From contig NZ_QRBF01000009.1 of the NCBI RefSeq assembly GCF_003363265.1, positions 54,783 to 118,782 of the forward strand: a stretch of DNA of 64,000 nt, read 5' to 3'. This document shows positions 62,567 through 64,000 of the stretch, in pieces. This DNA comes from Dyella psychrodurans. Lineage in GTDB: Bacteria; Pseudomonadota; Gammaproteobacteria; Xanthomonadales; Rhodanobacteraceae. The position numbers were made by a program, and so were the translations under genes. Within the stretch, counting starts at the first letter, position 1; each line of letters starts with the position of its first letter. Below the pieces are notes generated by a model. That model saw only the letters and a program-made list of their open reading frames with translations, made no database searches and had not been told where the DNA came from.

Positions 62567-64000
62567 ATGGATGTCTCGCACCTGATCGATTCGCTCAACG
62601 ACGCGCAACGCGAAGCCGTCTGCGCCCCACCCGGCCACTACCTGGTCCTTGCCGGCGCCGGCTCCGGCAAGACGCGCGTGCTCACGCACCGCATCGGCTG
62701 GCTCAATCAAGTGGAACGCGTTCCGCCGTGGGCCATTCTCGCCGTCACGTTCACCAACAAAGCCGCGGGCGAGATGCGCGCGCGCCTGGACAACCTGATT
62801 CCCGGCGGCACACAAGGTCTCACCGTAGGAACATTCCACGGCATTGCACACCGCCTGCTGCGCCGGCATTGGCGCGAAGCGGGCTTGCCGGAAAGTTTCC
62901 AGATTCTGGATTCCGACGACCAGCAACGACTGGTGAAGCGCGTGGTCGCCGGCCTCGGCCTCGACGAAGCGCGCTTTCCGCCGCGCCAGGCCGCCTGGCA
63001 GATCAACAGTTGGAAAGACGAAGGCAAGCGCGCCGAAAACATCGAGCACGGGCAACATCCCGTCACGCGCACGCTGGTGCAGATCTATCAGGCCTACGAA
63101 GACGCCTGCCGCCGTGCCGGCCTGGTGGATTTCGCCGAATTGCTGCTGCGCGCGCACGAGCTGTGGCTGAAGCAGCCCGCGATCCTGGAGCATTACCAGC
63201 AACGCTGGCGCTACCTGCTGATCGACGAATTCCAGGACACCAACGCGCTGCAATACGCTTGGATCCGTGTGCTCGCCGGTCAAACCGGCCAGGTCTTCGT
63301 GGTCGGCGACGACGATCAGGCGATCTACGGCTGGCGCGGCGCCAAGGTCGAGAACGTGCAGCAGTTCCTGCGCGATTTCCCGGGCGCGCGCACGATCAAG
63401 CTGGAACAGAACTACCGCTCCACCTCGAACATTCTCAAGGCCGCCAACAGCGTGATCGAACGCAATGGCGGCCGCCTCGGCAAGCAGCTGTGGACCGCCG
63501 GCGAAGAAGGCGAGCGCATCGCCGTGTACGCGGCGTACAACGAACAGGACGAAGCGCGCTTCGTCATCGAACGTATCCGCGAATACATCGCCGAGCACGG
63601 CGATGCGAAGGATTGCGCGATCCTGTACCGCTCGAACGCCCAGTCGCGCAACTTCGAAGAGCAGCTGATCCAACACGATGTTCCCTATCGCGTCTACGGT
63701 GGCCAGCGCTTCTTCGAACGCGCGGAAATCAAGGACGCTCTCTCATATCTGCGACTTACCGCGAATCGTCACGACGACGCTGCATTCGAGCGCGCGGTGA
63801 ATACACCGCCGCGTGGCATCGGCGATCGTACGCTCGATGCCCTGCGCCGGCGTGCGCGCACCGAAAGTACGTCGATGTGGGAGGCCGCGCTGAATGAATT
63901 GAGCGGCAGCAGTGAGCTGGCAGGACGTGCGAAGAATGCGGTGAAAGGCTTCCTCGTCATGATCGATGAGATGGCCCGCGCCTTTGCTCCCTCTCCCCTT
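62567..64000 (+). CDS. uvrD: DNA helicase II UvrD (3' part missing)
   Basis: 478 codons are open from ATG 62567 to the window edge. This is a superfamily I helicase acting in nucleotide-excision and mismatch repair. Visible motifs in order: LNDAQREAV (Q-motif region), GAGSGKTRVL (Walker A), TFTNKAAGEMR (Ia), LLIDEFQDTN (Walker B), GDDDQAIYGWRGA (III) and LEQNYRS (IV). The last residues, APSPL, come from CCCTCTCCCCTT, which equals the beginning of the dispersed repeat found at 28976. The remaining third of the protein lies beyond the edge. Confidence 0.95.
   Translation, partial: MDVSHLIDSLNDAQREAVCAPPGHYLVLAGAGSGKTRVLTHRIGWLNQVERVPPWAILAVTFTNKAAGEMRARLDNLIPGGTQGLTVGTFHGIAHRLLRRHWREAGLPESFQILDSDDQQRLVKRVVAGLGLDEARFPPRQAAWQINSWKDEGKRAENIEHGQHPVTRTLVQIYQAYEDACRRAGLVDFAELLLRAHELWLKQPAILEHYQQRWRYLLIDEFQDTNALQYAWIRVLAGQTGQVFVVGDDDQAIYGWRGAKVENVQQFLRDFPGARTIKLEQNYRSTSNILKAANSVIERNGGRLGKQLWTAGEEGERIAVYAAYNEQDEARFVIERIREYIAEHGDAKDCAILYRSNAQSRNFEEQLIQHDVPYRVYGGQRFFERAEIKDALSYLRLTANRHDDAAFERAVNTPPRGIGDRTLDALRRRARTESTSMWEAALNELSGSSELAGRAKNAVKGFLVMIDEMARAFAPSPL

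Overview
The window is high-GC, gene-dense chromosomal DNA from a gammaproteobacterium. It most likely belongs to Xanthomonadales, and the Rhodanobacteraceae (Dyella/Luteibacter/Rhodanobacter type) fit best. The evidence is gene order (groES-groEL, cutA, dsbD, tlpA-like, aroQ-accB-accC-prmA-DUF3426-fis-purH; a DUF2782 gene next to polA), a TonB receptor/MFS/glycosidase maltodextrin locus, and families of short palindromic intergenic repeats typical of that group. I see no rRNA, tRNA, CRISPR array, insertion sequence or prophage. Two genes run off the edges: cysW on the left and uvrD on the right.

Layout. (1) 1-12938, sulfate assimilation: on the minus strand sbp-cysT-cysW (uptake) and an OprO/P-like porin; on the plus strand cysJ-cysI-cysH and a fused ATP sulfurylase/APS kinase; then a CysB-type regulator divergent from cysG, which makes the siroheme CysI needs. 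The fused enzyme makes PAPS, CysH reduces it to sulfite and CysJI reduces sulfite to sulfide. Tandem 8-bp met-box-like repeats lie in both divergent promoter regions. (2) 13204-18089: a membrane sulfatase of the LTA-synthase type, a lipoprotein, and a YjgN/M48-peptidase pair. (3) 18302-27031, housekeeping and redox: groES-groEL under a CIRCE element, a class II aldolase, cutA, a GST, an EamA exporter, a DsbD with a duplicated alpha domain, a TlpA-like thioredoxin and aroQ. (4) 27104-33117: accB-accC, prmA, a DUF3426 gene, fis and purH. (5) 33133-40256: a BASS transporter divergent from a LysR regulator, a GST, a large structured repeat, a half-size EamA protein, DUF2782 and polA, followed by a candidate small RNA with C-rich loops. 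(6) 40687-44027: a LacI regulator and a VOC/DGPF/ECF42 sigma-factor cluster. (7) 44095-57400, an alpha-glucan utilisation locus: MFS sugar transporter, six-hairpin glycosidase, GH31, GH13 amylase, TonB receptor and divergent GH13 alpha-glucosidase. Three near-identical 16-bp palindromic operators lie upstream of its transcription units. (8) 57609-64000: an HMG-CoA synthase homologue, ModE, a molybdopterin-domain protein behind a candidate ModE site, an OprD-type porin, a small DUF3185 protein and the start of uvrD.

The most interesting signals are the shared operator of the glucan locus, the met-box-like arrays on sulfur genes, the C-rich-loop RNA after polA, the Sat-CysC fusion, the duplicated DsbD alpha domain, the HMG-CoA synthase beside modE, and a dispersed repeat that seems to enter uvrD in frame at the right edge.
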